64,000 bases of DNA from Kryptolebias marmoratus (Eukaryota > Chordata > Actinopteri > Cyprinodontiformes > Rivulidae), in the NCBI RefSeq assembly GCF_001649575.2, contig NC_051446.1:20557433-20621432 (forward strand). Reading direction: 5' to 3'. Shown here piece after piece: positions 49,804-58,845 of this stretch. The position numbers and the translations under genes were made by a program. The notes below the pieces were generated by a model. It was not told the origin of the DNA. It ran no database searches and saw only the letters and a program-made list of their open reading frames with translations. The stretch's first letter is position 1, and each line of letters opens with the position of its first letter.

Positions 49804-50547
49804 AGGGATAGTCTGGGGATTTTTGACGTGATGTTCTGTCAAATAGTTATTAATAGTTAGCACCTTATCAGCGGAGACTCGGTCATGGGGCACAGAGTGT
49901 GGTGAAAAAAGGGGAAGTCTTTTTCCAGGCGAGGCTAACGGCGAGCCAAACACGAGCCTGTTTTCTACCATTTTTTCAGGCTTAAAAAAAAACATTTTCT
50001 CAAAAAAGTCATGGCATCGTTTGTTTAGCGTCAGGGCGCCAACACTGACACGTTCTGATCTCAGCACACATATGTTCTCGTAGCAACATGGCCGCTGTTC
50101 GATTGAAGAGACAAACAGCGTCACGCAAAAAGGTAGAGTAGGTTTTTTAATCTTACACTGGCATGACAGTTCTTAGAAAGAGATGATTTATAAGCCTGAA
50201 AACTGAAAAAACTATATCATATGGGCCCTCATTGGGCTAGCCGTTAGCCTAGCCTGGAGGAAGACTTTAGTCCTTTTTCGCCACAGTCTGCGTTCTGTTG
50301 TGTTCTTTAATTTACACACAGCAGAACATTTACGTTCTGTTCTGCCGCTCTTATTGCTTCCTGTTGCTGCTGTGACAGTGTAGGGCAGAAGAGACTGTTG
50401 GTAGAAACAGGAGCGTGAGAATGAGCCTGAGCCGCGTTCTGTGAGGGCGTCTCCACAGACCCTGTAATGAAGTTTGTGAGTTTAAACCATCGTCTTCGAT
50501 GTCATTACGACCTCCACAATGAGGCACAAAATCACCAGACTGCCCCT
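49804..50547. mobile_element. non-autonomous DNA transposon with TTAA target sites (piggyBac-like)
   Basis: Flanked on both sides by TTAA (49800-49803 and 50548-50551). The ends form inverted repeats: AGGGATAGTCTGGGGATTTT at the left, and the complement of AAAATCACCAGACTGCCCCT at the right. TTAA duplication is the hallmark of piggyBac-type transposases. The 744-bp interior encodes no transposase; a 121-codon minus-strand frame overlapping its left end is chance. It lies about 290 bp downstream of the clrn3 stop codon. Confidence 0.78.
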
Positions 50548-50639
50548 TTAACCTTGACCGCTTGATTTTGTTTCATGCTGTTTTACATACTAACATTTAC
50601 TTCCTTGTTGCTCGTTTAATTTTTTCATACTGACCTCTC

Positions 50640-50768
50640 CCTTTGTTTTTTTTTTACTGTTTTATGAGACATTATTTTATGGCTGTTAGCTTTATTATGT
50701 TTTTGCCGTACAGCACTTTGGTGCAACTGCTGTTTCTTCGTAAAGTGCCACATAAATAAAATTGACGT
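50640..50768 (+). repeat. L2-type LINE 3' tail fragment
   Basis: GTACAGCACTTTGGTGCAAC, followed by AAAGTGCCACATAAATAAAA and TTGACG. This is the common 3' end of L2-group fish LINEs (…AGCACTTTGG...TATAAATAAAATTGACTTG). It abuts the 3' end of clrn3 on the other strand. Confidence 0.65.
50691..50696 (-). terminator. clrn3: candidate clrn3 polyadenylation signal
   Basis: AATAAA on the minus strand, about 140 bp past the clrn3 stop, lying within the antisense of an L2 LINE tail. Confidence 0.35.
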
Positions 50769-50837
50769 CACAAAAGGTCTCCCATGAAAGTCGCGAAGAA
50801 TTTTCTCAGAGTCTCTAAAATCGGACTCAACTGTCAC

Positions 50838-51112
50838 TTAGTACATCATGATCTCCTTGGGCGCGTCCTCCGTCGGCCTCTCCTGCTCTCGCCTCTGGGT
50901 GTAGGCGGCGTGGTCGTACATGTAGATCATGAAAACGGCGGCCAGAGACAACACCGTGTAAGGGATGACCAGGAAGTATCCAACCTGCATGTCCAAAGAC
51001 TTGTTTCTCAGTTCTACCTCGACATCATAGCCGATTATAACCATATCCTCCGGCGTGTTGGTCACGCCGAGGTTCAGCACGTATATAATGAGGACGACCA
51101 CAGACAGGCAGG
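50838..51112 (-). CDS. clrn3: clarin-3-like, exon 3 (C-terminal)
   Basis: The acceptor ttctgcag joins in phase (completing an Ala codon) to exon 2. The exon encodes the third membrane segment (about CLSVVVLIIYVLNL), an extracellular loop with an NKS glycosylation sequon, a fourth membrane segment (YFLVIPYTVLSLAAVFMIY), and a cytoplasmic tail ending REQERPTEDAPKEIMMY with stop TAA. Clarins are four-pass tetraspanin-like membrane proteins. The ending closely parallels that of mammalian CLRN3 rather than CLRN1 or CLRN2. Confidence 0.93.
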
Positions 51113-51192
51113 CTGCAGAAGAAAGAGCACAATTATAGTCCTGCTGCAAAACAAAGACGTGGAGCAGATGGTTAAACGTCGGCGCCGCTTAC
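51113..51192 (-). other. clrn3: clrn3 intron 2
   Basis: An 80-bp GT-AG intron (gtaagc ... ttctgcag), small as is common in compact fish genes. Confidence 0.88.
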
Positions 51193-51378
51193 CGCTGAGA
51201 GAGCTGCAGGTGTAAACTCCAACAGGCCCCAGGTAGGTCTGATAAGGGTTACTGACGCTGTTGTAGAGGGAGATGAGGATGCTGACGGCGGAAAACAGCA
51301 AACACAAAGCCAGCAGGCCCACAGTCAACACCTGCAGAACCACGGCAGTACCTCCTGTTTTCCCCATCAATGGAAACA
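51193..51378 (-). CDS. clrn3: clarin-3-like, exon 2
   Basis: Reads VFPLMGKTGGTAVVLQ into the second hydrophobic segment (LTVGLLALCLLFSAVSILIS), then the clarin-characteristic NSVSNPYQTYLGPVGVYTC motif. The N-S-x-S-N-P-Y-x-x-x-x-G-P-x-G-V-Y pattern strongly resembles CLRN3. The acceptor is a TAG immediately preceded by a (GT)n repeat instead of a normal pyrimidine tract. The donor is AGCG|gtaagc. 186 nt; phase 1 at both junctions. Confidence 0.94.
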
Positions 51379-51380
51379 CT

Positions 51381-51396
51381 ACACACACACACACAC
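51381..51396. repeat. (CA)n microsatellite at the clrn3 intron 1 acceptor
   Basis: Eight CA units directly beside the splice acceptor of exon 2. Confidence 0.9.
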
Positions 51397-51564
51397 GGGC
51401 GTTATTAGGATTATTAATACAAGACAGGATACAGGGATTGGGTGGTGTGCCCTGTTTTATATCCAGTCACATCCTGAGCAGTCGAGAAAAACAAAACCAT
51501 ATTTTTGTACAGCCTCGTCTTTTTTTCTCATCGTCTTTGAGATCTAATGTTTGCGTCACTTGAC

Positions 51565-51790
51565 GGGTTTTTCACGAAGCTCTCCCAGGAAGTAATCACT
51601 GGATATACGTCTACGACCGATTAACGTTTGGAGTCGGTTCGATTCAAGATGGCTGCCACAGCTCAGAAACCTTAGCGGGCGTAAAAAAAATGGCGACAAC
51701 TCAGTCGGTTTTTCCGATATCAGGCTAAAACTTGGTGCGCTGGCAGCTGGGACTGATTACCAGCTGAGAGCTACACACTGTGTTGTATTT
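51565..51790 (-). repeat. dispersed repeat family A, copy 10 (tandem pair)
   Basis: In clrn3 intron 1, same orientation as clrn3. On the + strand: GAAGTAATCACTGGATATAC, ATTCAAGATGGCTGCCACAG, and AACTCAGTCGGTTTTTCCGA. It is followed by copy 11. Confidence 0.82.
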
Positions 51791-51814
51791 TTTGTTTAAA
51801 ACTTTGACATGAAC

Positions 51815-52046
51815 TTACTGTCTGTTAGCAAAATATCCCATGAAAAACACAGTGGATTTTAGTAAAACTGTCAGATGGTAATAATTGGACGCCCGTCTAC
51901 AACTAATCAACTTTTGGAGTCGACCCAGTTCAAAATGGCTGCCACAGCTGATCAACCTTAGCAACTCAAAACTGGCTGTAACTTAGTCAGTTAGTTTAAA
52001 TTTCTGGCAAAGAAAGGTGGCGGGCGATATGCATTCCCTCAATGGA
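51815..52046 (-). repeat. dispersed repeat family A, copy 11 (tandem pair)
   Basis: On the + strand: CTGTTAGCAAAATATCCCAT, TTCAAAATGGCTGCCACAGC and TGGCGGGCGATATGCATTCC, the last complementary to the family start. Confidence 0.85.
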
Positions 52047-52161
52047 AAGCTAAAAGCAGAAATCTTAAAGACAGATATTGAAAAACCAATTAAATACAGC
52101 AATACTATGAGGAACTTAAATTTTAAAAAAAAATGTTTCTTTGGTCATGTTGGAACATTAC

Positions 52162-52393
52162 CGTCAAACGAAGCGGTACTTCCAAAGCTGGGACAGGAGT
52201 CTCTGTGGAACATTCCATTAAAAAGGGTCATTTTAATCACTGCAGTGCCGTTGAACAGGTCGCTGCCGATCGGAGCACAATCCATGGTCGTGTGAGACCA
52301 TTTTCTTGACATGGCGAATCCCAGCAGTCCCACAGAGATGGCAGTGACCAGAGCACTCAGGAGAAAATATAAAGTCTTTGTCATGGACGGCAT
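52162..52393 (-). CDS. clrn3: clarin-3-like, exon 1 (start codon, first membrane segment)
   Basis: Starts MPSMTKTLYFLLSALVTAIS; the hydrophobic residues 8-28 form the first membrane segment. W32 and C39 lie in the following extracellular loop with an N-glycosylation sequon NGT at residue 48. The donor is GACG|gtaatg, leaving one base of the Val codon completed by exon 2. I chose the first ATG; M4 is an alternative three codons in. The three exons give 230 residues, the usual clarin length. CLRN3 function is poorly known; relatives CLRN1 and CLRN2 act in hair cells. Minus-strand orientation next to foxi2 matches human 10q26. Confidence 0.93.
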
Positions 52394-53944
52394 TGTGGCT
52401 TTATCCCAGTCGTTCCCGTCGAAGCGAAATCCCCAGCGTCTCGTCTGTAGAACTCGGACGGAGTCTCTGAAGCCGATTTCTGACCCTCTGCGTACGAGTT
52501 AGGTCTCCTGGGTGGAGTGAAACGTGGACTCCTGGTTGTAAAACCTCCGGGGTTTATGGCTGCGACCTTTGCTTTGGGAGGAGGAAAGACAGCCGGTTGT
52601 CATAGCAGGGCCACCAGTTTCACCTAAACATGATAACTTCACCACGGCAGGCTGGAGACCGTAGTGACTGAACGCAGCGAGGAGTCTTTACTAAAAACAG
52701 AGGGTTCAGACATTTCTCTGTTCACATTTAGACTATAACTCGTGGTTTCCACGGCCTTTCTGACGCACTTTGAGTAGTTAGACTCAAAGTCCTGCTCTCA
52801 AGATTGAGGAGCTATAAAACAAATTGATGATTTACTTTTTCCTTTTTAAAAATAGTACAGTAACAGGAAGTAGGATCTAATCACATGAACGCGTCACCGA
52901 AGATGCAATAAATCCACAACTGGGTTGATGTCATTTCGAAGAAGATATAAGGATATGCTTAGAACATGATTACAGTGGTTCTACGCCATAAAAAAACAAG
53001 GAAAACGTCAAGAAAAAAAACAAATTTATTGTGTTGTTGTGGACTGGATCTCTCTCTTGGATATGTCCCTTTTGGGTCCTAACATAAAACCAAAGCATGG
53101 ATGGAGCTCTGAACCTTCAGGAGCGCCTGATTCCTAAAGACAGATCAGACGAGGACACGCCTCGGTCTGCTTCTACCTGCTGTGTTCCCAGACGTCCTGA
53201 TCCCTCGGGGTGTTTAATTGTTTTATTACACTTGCAGGTGTGAAAGTTTAATGGGGAAATATTCAATTTTAACAAAGGACACACATCCTTTTCTACCACG
53301 GAGCAACATTTACATATTTTATGCTAGACTTTGTCATATTGTGCCCAAAATATAATGCTTAATATTTGAAATGTTTCAAGTTTTATCATTTCTGTTTTAG
53401 TTATGAGGCGTGGGGAATCCCAGCAGTTATATACTTCACTCCACTTCCTCTAAAAGTAACTTAATATTTTTACTATAAAAGCCTATTTTCCTACTTTTCC
53501 CACTTATTTGTATTTGTGATATTTTACTGTATATTTTTGCTTTGCTTTGCAAATCCTAAATCACTTAAGATTTACATTTTTAATTGTCTTTAATTGTGCT
53601 GTAAAACTAAATATAACCCCAACGTGCTAAATCATAACTACTTAAATGTACATACTGTATTCTTTTATTCTGTATTTGTAATTTTTTTAAGATTAGTTTT
53701 AAGTACTTTCAGTTGTTTTAACTTTGTGTTTGTATGTATTTGATTATATAATGTTTAATCTACCTATCATATATAAGCATGTCATCATTTTGTGTTTTTT
53801 TATCACACAAATAATTAAAACCTTATAGAAAACAAGTTTAGGGGTAATTTTAATTATATAATGTTGCTTCGAAAAATAAAAACAAAGTTAATTGTTGTAA
53901 AATTGTAATTCTCTGAAACAAACCTTTAATTTTATCACAGAAAA
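52394..53944. other. clrn3 upstream region, nothing firm
   Basis: The clrn3 promoter must lie at the left end of this stretch, but no decisive TATA or initiator was found. The part from 53300 to 53940 is very AT-rich. No exon recognised. Confidence 0.4.
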
Positions 53945-54320
53945 ATTAAAGGTTTGGCATTCCTTGAAGAAATGTCAGAGTTTCAGACTAAAATCATCTT
54001 AAAAAATGGCCGACTAAAAGTTAATACTAAAGTTTTAAGTAAAAATCTTGTGCAATGGATAGCACTCAGAATATATGTTGGGGATCAGTCTCAGCTACTA
54101 CCACACCAAAATTTAGCTCAGTATCTGAAGCATTCACCGAGTTAGAGACACTTTTGTGTTTTCTGAGTTTAGTTGTCTGTGTCTGCCATCTTGAATCGGA
54201 CTGACTTCAAACATTAATCAGTTGTAGACGTACATCCAATGATTATTTTCTGGAAATTTAAATAAAATCCGTCCAGTGGTTCATGAGATATTTTGATAAC
54301 AGACAGATAGATACAGGCAA
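53945..54320 (+). repeat. dispersed repeat family A, copy 12
   Basis: GGATCAGTCTCAGCTACTAC, CACACCAAAATTTAGCTCAG, GTCTGCCATCTTGAATCGGA, AGTTGTAGACGTACATCCAA, CCAGTGGTTCATGAGATATT and a closing ACAGACAGATAGATACAGG. The 5' part is diverged. Confidence 0.85.
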
Positions 54321-54399
54321 AAAAAGAAAGAAAAACAAGGTTATTTAGGGGAAAATGTGTTTTTTGATTGTAATCCCGTGTGTGACCAGCAGGTGTCTC

Positions 54400-54900
54400 C
54401 CTGTCTGTACATCACAGAGCCTCTGCTGTGTTGGAGTAAAAGAAAAAAAAACACCCAAACTCCACCTTCCCGGTGACAGGCGGCAACACCGAAGCCTCTC
54501 CTCGCCTCTTCCAAGACAATCTGCGCTCAGGAGCAAACATTTAAGCGTCAAAGGTGAGTTTTCAGCCACTTTATTTCAGCACCTCTTATTTGAAGAACAG
54601 CTGTTTGTTTGGGAGCGGAAATTGTCTTTAAAATAATCATAAAAAAAAGAAATAAAAGCCCAAACAAACATCCGAGCCGCGCGCGCCTCCACCGCCTCTA
54701 CCTGTCCGTTACGCACCAGCTGCAGCCGCGTGCCTCATCATTTTTCCCCGCACGTGAAGCGACCATCCCCGCTGCGGCTCGAGCGTCTCACTGACGGCTT
54801 GTTTGTTTTTATTTCTATTAATTTTAAATTGAAGGAGCTGTGTTTCTGTCAGAATGCTGCGACTTCAGTCAAACCGGTCAAAACGGGTAATGGGTCCAAC
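54400..54900 (+). promoter_or_regulatory. CpG-rich region, candidate ptpre promoter and first exon
   Basis: CpG density rises sharply here (for example GAGCCGCGCGCGCC near 54675), unlike the surrounding DNA. A strong donor, AAAG|gtgagt with the exon ending at 54553, could close a 5' non-coding exon. In human 10q26 PTPRE starts just beyond CLRN3 on the opposite strand, so this is where its fish counterpart would start. No PTPRE coding exon was found within the window, so the assignment rests on synteny and composition. Confidence 0.4.
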
Positions 54901-56609
54901 ATTTGGAGTCGAGCCCCCCCCCCCAACACACACACACACACACACCTCAGTTTCCTGCCTCCTTTCCTCGTTTCTCCTGCCTGTTGTCTTCCTCCTCTGA
55001 GGGCTGCAGCCAGTTTCAACATGCCCACAGATTGGGACAGATCTGCCATGACTGTCAGCCTGTAGAGTTCTGGTATGAGGTTGTGTCTCCCTCTCAAAGT
55101 GAATCTTAGTGTTGGCTGAGATTATTATTATTTTTATTTATTTTTATTTATCGTAGATGGCAGTGTAACAACCTCCAGACTTGCATTAATCCCTTCAGGG
55201 CTCTGTCAGGAGGAGGTCAGAGGTCAGAGACAGCAGCAGATCAGCATCCTTGTAGCAGATTTCCTGGATGATGTGCCACCAGTTTGACATCCCTCTTACC
55301 AAGCGGAGGGAATGGAATTTCTTTTAGCAAAATCCAGAGGATTCGGGAAGCGTTTCCGGAGGGCGCCAACTCAGATTCCGCCTGAAATCCCGACGTTTTG
55401 GGTTTGCCTCTGTGACAATCTGCGCCGTAGAAGTGCCCACGTTTTGGATGTTCGAACTGCAAACCGAGCCACGATTGGGATAAGCGTTGAAGCTGTTAAT
55501 TAGGGGTCGCCGTGGTAACCACGCGCCTGCGTCTGTCACTCCCTGACTGCCAGGTTAATGACAGGCAGACAAAAACAGGCCGAAGCCTCAAACAAAACAG
55601 TCGCTGTGCAAAAACTAAATGTCGAATCTTGAAAGTTCTTGAACTGCAAGCGGCAGAAGACTCTGAGGGTCAAACATGGGAGTCTTTATATTTCTGCAGT
55701 GTTTCATGTAGGAGATGGGATGAGTTAAAACAACTCTTCACTTCCTGTTTTGTAGAGAATACTTGGAGCTAAAATATAACTCGTTCGTGGAAACTTGGGA
55801 GCGTGATCTCTGTCTTTTGAGGGGGATTTGAGAGAAAACCGTAAGCCCTGTAGCAGTGAGACACACACCGGGTGAAAGAAGACGAAAATCCCTGTGTTTC
55901 GATGTATAATTTGTTTATCTACTTAAAAATGAGATGTGGCGGAAGACGAGTTTGTTTGTGATGGTTTTGGACAATTCTATAAATCGCCAGTTTTAACATT
56001 CTGTGGAAAAATCTTCAGAATCACAAAACTTAAACTGTGATTGTGTAAAGGCTGTAAAAGATGTGAAACTGTAAGTTCAGACACGTAACATCCAACTTTC
56101 TGGGACTTGTTTAAACTTTGACTGATGTTTCTGCTGTGAAGTCTGTCTGAGCTGCAGAGCTCCAAACAGGACTATGTTTTCTCCCGTTTACCCTGAAAAC
56201 CCCACAGATCGCTGTTGTTTTCCATCTCCAGTCTCCTTTAGCTAAACGTGTTAACCCTTATTTAACCTGTGAGGGGAATAATCTTCATATTAAATACTTT
56301 TCTGCTGGCATATTTTGAGAATGACATGCCTAAACAGTGAGCTGAGCTAATCGATGTCATATGGAGACGCTGCTAAATGACTTTTATTAAATCCGAGCGT
56401 CGACCTGACGCGACCAATTACAGCTAATTAAGTACGGCTGCCTCCAGAAGGAGCCGAGGAGCAAAGAATGCAGGTTTTTATAATTGGGATGGATTAACTC
56501 GCATCGCCTCTGAGAATGAGAACTTTATTGATTTAAAACAAAAAGAGCTGACGGGTTTTACTTGAGCCAAATATCAAACCTGCCGCTCATGGGAGACGAG
56601 AAAGGTTTG
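54901..56609. other. putative ptpre intron 1 or intergenic; CA tract
   Basis: C-run and (CA)n at about 54916-54945. The part 56390-56560 is low-repeat with homeobox-like TAATTA cores and might be conserved non-coding. No exon recognised. Confidence 0.35.
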
Positions 56610-56866
56610 ATTATTATCGCCCGCTGCTGAAAGGCGAAGTGCGGCGATAATGTTTCTGTCTGCGTTTGGGTGACAGAATCATTGAAGGCACGTCTACAAC
56701 CCATCAACCTTTAGAACCAGTCGAATTCAAGATGGCTGCCACAGCCAAATGATGTTAGAAAAGCCCAAACTGGCCATAACTCCCTGAGTTTTACAGATGC
56801 TGAGCTTAAATTCGGTGTGTTGGTAGCTGAGAGTGATTCACAGCACATACTCTGAGCTGAGGTAAA
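56610..56866 (-). repeat. dispersed repeat family A, copy 13 (with 3' hairpin)
   Basis: Reverse orientation. It opens with TTATTATCGCCCGCTGCTGA and GTGCGGCGATAATG, which pair as an imperfect hairpin at the family's 3' end. Then ATTCAAGATGGCTGCCACAG and GGTAGCTGAGAGTGATTCAC. Confidence 0.83.
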
Positions 56867-58454
56867 AATATCCTAAATCCGATTGTTTCATTTGAGGTGT
56901 AAATGTGATGAATGCGTTTCCTGTCCTTTCTGGCTCAACAGCTTGTGATATTTAGTCGTGTCACAGACGTCAGGAAGCACACGGCAGAAGTTAACGGGTC
57001 AAATAAACCGTCTGCATTTGTTAAATGAAATTAGACTTTTAAAGGTTTGGAAGATCTAACATTTGGATTTATTTGGCTCATATCCTCCAACTAAAGAAAC
57101 GGGACTCCATTGGAGTTTCACTGGGTGGCCTAATCCATCAAAGAGATGAGGTTTGGAGGGTCTATTTTGTTTGCAACTAGTTTTAATCTCATTTTTAACG
57201 GGTTTCTAACTGCAGCAGCTATTTCCAGCCCACATTTAATTACTGTTTAACACTTCCAAGATGCTCTTCCCCGGTCCTGCGTCTTCTCTGCCTGCTGTGA
57301 ACTGTAAAAATGGTGTATGGGAGAGCTCTCGAAGCGCTGGCTGGCTGGCTGTCTGTGTGGGTGAGCTGTGTGAAATGAGCATACTGCAGGTGGTGATTAT
57401 TGAAATCCACAGTGAGGCGGGGAGGAACAAGTTGTGCAAACCCAACGCCTTGTAGAATGTACACCTTGATTTGACAGCCCTTCAGCTCATCTACGGCGTC
57501 CCCTCCTCCCCCTCCTCCTCCGTCTACCTGGAAACACTTTGACTTTAGCTCACGGTGGAACGACACGTTGCACTTTGCCCTCTGAGGCTGAAAACTCCCA
57601 CCGCTTTTACAAACTATCCCAAACAGACAAAGATGAAAAATGAATTTGACCCAGATAGGCCTGTGAGTTAGGAGTGGAAATTAGGATTGTATAATCTGCT
57701 GGATGCAAGCTGCGTTAGTATCCGATCTGTTCCCGGTGCATTCCCGGTGCGTTCCCGGTGTGTTCCCGGTGTGTTCCTGGTACCACTGGAAGCCTGTCGA
57801 AGCACATTTAGTATGCAGAGTGTTGCAACCGGAGGCCTGTTTGCGCTTGCAGCTGATGCTGCAGGAAGCAAACCCTTCAGTCTGTTTGGATTTCGGCATC
57901 GTGCTGAAATGATTTTAATCAAGATAAGAAGCATTCAGTGTCTCGGGGGAATAAAAGCCTGCTCCCAGCTTCAGCTGGAACTTGGCGTCCACAGTTCAAA
58001 GGAATTGAGAGAGTGGGGGTGTGGGGTCACGTGCACATTGTTTTGACCCACTCCACAATATCAAAAATTTAACAAAACAACCCGTTTCTGCTCTTTTTGC
58101 ACCTGTTATACATTCAGACTGTGTTTTATGGTAAATATTTGGTACGAACACTTCAATCTTGGGCGCCCCACTCCTCTTTAATGGCACTCAAAGTGCAAAA
58201 CCTCAACTTTCAAAGAGGCAGGGGGGCAAATGTAGTTTTACTGGCAGGAGGACGGATGAGTTTTGGTGGACGGATGGATGCATTTTGGCGGCCGGGAGGG
58301 CAAATTTGGGATTAGAAAATAAATGGTATTTTGAAGGACTAGCTGTATTTTTTTTCATGAGAAGTGTGGATTAAGTCGTGGACATAATCAGGTTTTGCTG
58401 TCCAGTTGTTTTGGGTGAAATTTTATCGACGCTGAAAATGTTTTTCTTGTTTTA
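56867..58454. other. intergenic or intronic with an 11-bp minisatellite
   Basis: Apart from the tandem repeat at 57729-57783 nothing is recognised. Open frames here mostly read the repeat. Confidence 0.45.
57729..57783. repeat. 11-bp minisatellite, five units
   Basis: Five consecutive 11-mers based on GTTCCCGGTGY, with only one or two changes in the outer units. Confidence 0.9.
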
Positions 58455-58843
58455 CAGTCCTGCTCACCATTATTGGCACCCATGAAGTTTAAGTACATAT
58501 AATGGAATATTTACTGAATAAATTCATCAAGTGAAACAACATTTTATTGCTGATAGCTTGAGCTTGATGCAAAACAGCAAATGATCAAAAACATTTAAAA
58601 AGATAAACATTATGAGGAAAACAAAGAAAAACATAATTTTTACCATGCCAATGGTATTGGCACCCTTTGCTGCAAATCAATATGAAAACCCAATTCGGCT
58701 CACCTGTTGCAAATCACACATAAAGATCACTTGTGATGGACTGCCTCCACACATATGACATGAATTAACCAATGAATGATCATGAAGATATTCACTCAGC
58801 TATGCAAATCATGAAGGGGTGCCAATAATGGTGAGCGGGACTG
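58455..58843. mobile_element. Tc1/mariner-type MITE with TA target duplication
   Basis: Flanked by TA at 58453-58454 and 58844-58845. Terminal inverted repeats of about 27 bp: CAGTCCTGCTCACCATTATT at the left, and the complement of AATAATGGTGAGCGGGACTG at the right, both continuing GGCACC inward. The 389-bp AT-rich interior has no transposase. TIR similarity is about 26 of 27, so the insertion looks comparatively young. Confidence 0.92.
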
Positions 58844-58845
58844 TA

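Larger units (their letters stand above)
51379..52161 (-). other. clrn3: clrn3 intron 1, with two family A repeats
   Basis: GT-AG intron (gtaatg ... gtgtgtag). It contains two head-to-tail family A copies and a (CA)8 microsatellite at 51381-51396 that is (GT)8 on the sense strand next to the acceptor. Confidence 0.88.

Noticed and set aside
49759..50124. 121-codon minus-strand frame
   Set aside because: Mostly lies within the TTAA-flanked transposon and crosses its left end; not a gene.
57668..57934. Repetitive peptide frames with TGNAPGT or VPGAFPV motifs
   Set aside because: They only translate the 11-bp minisatellite.
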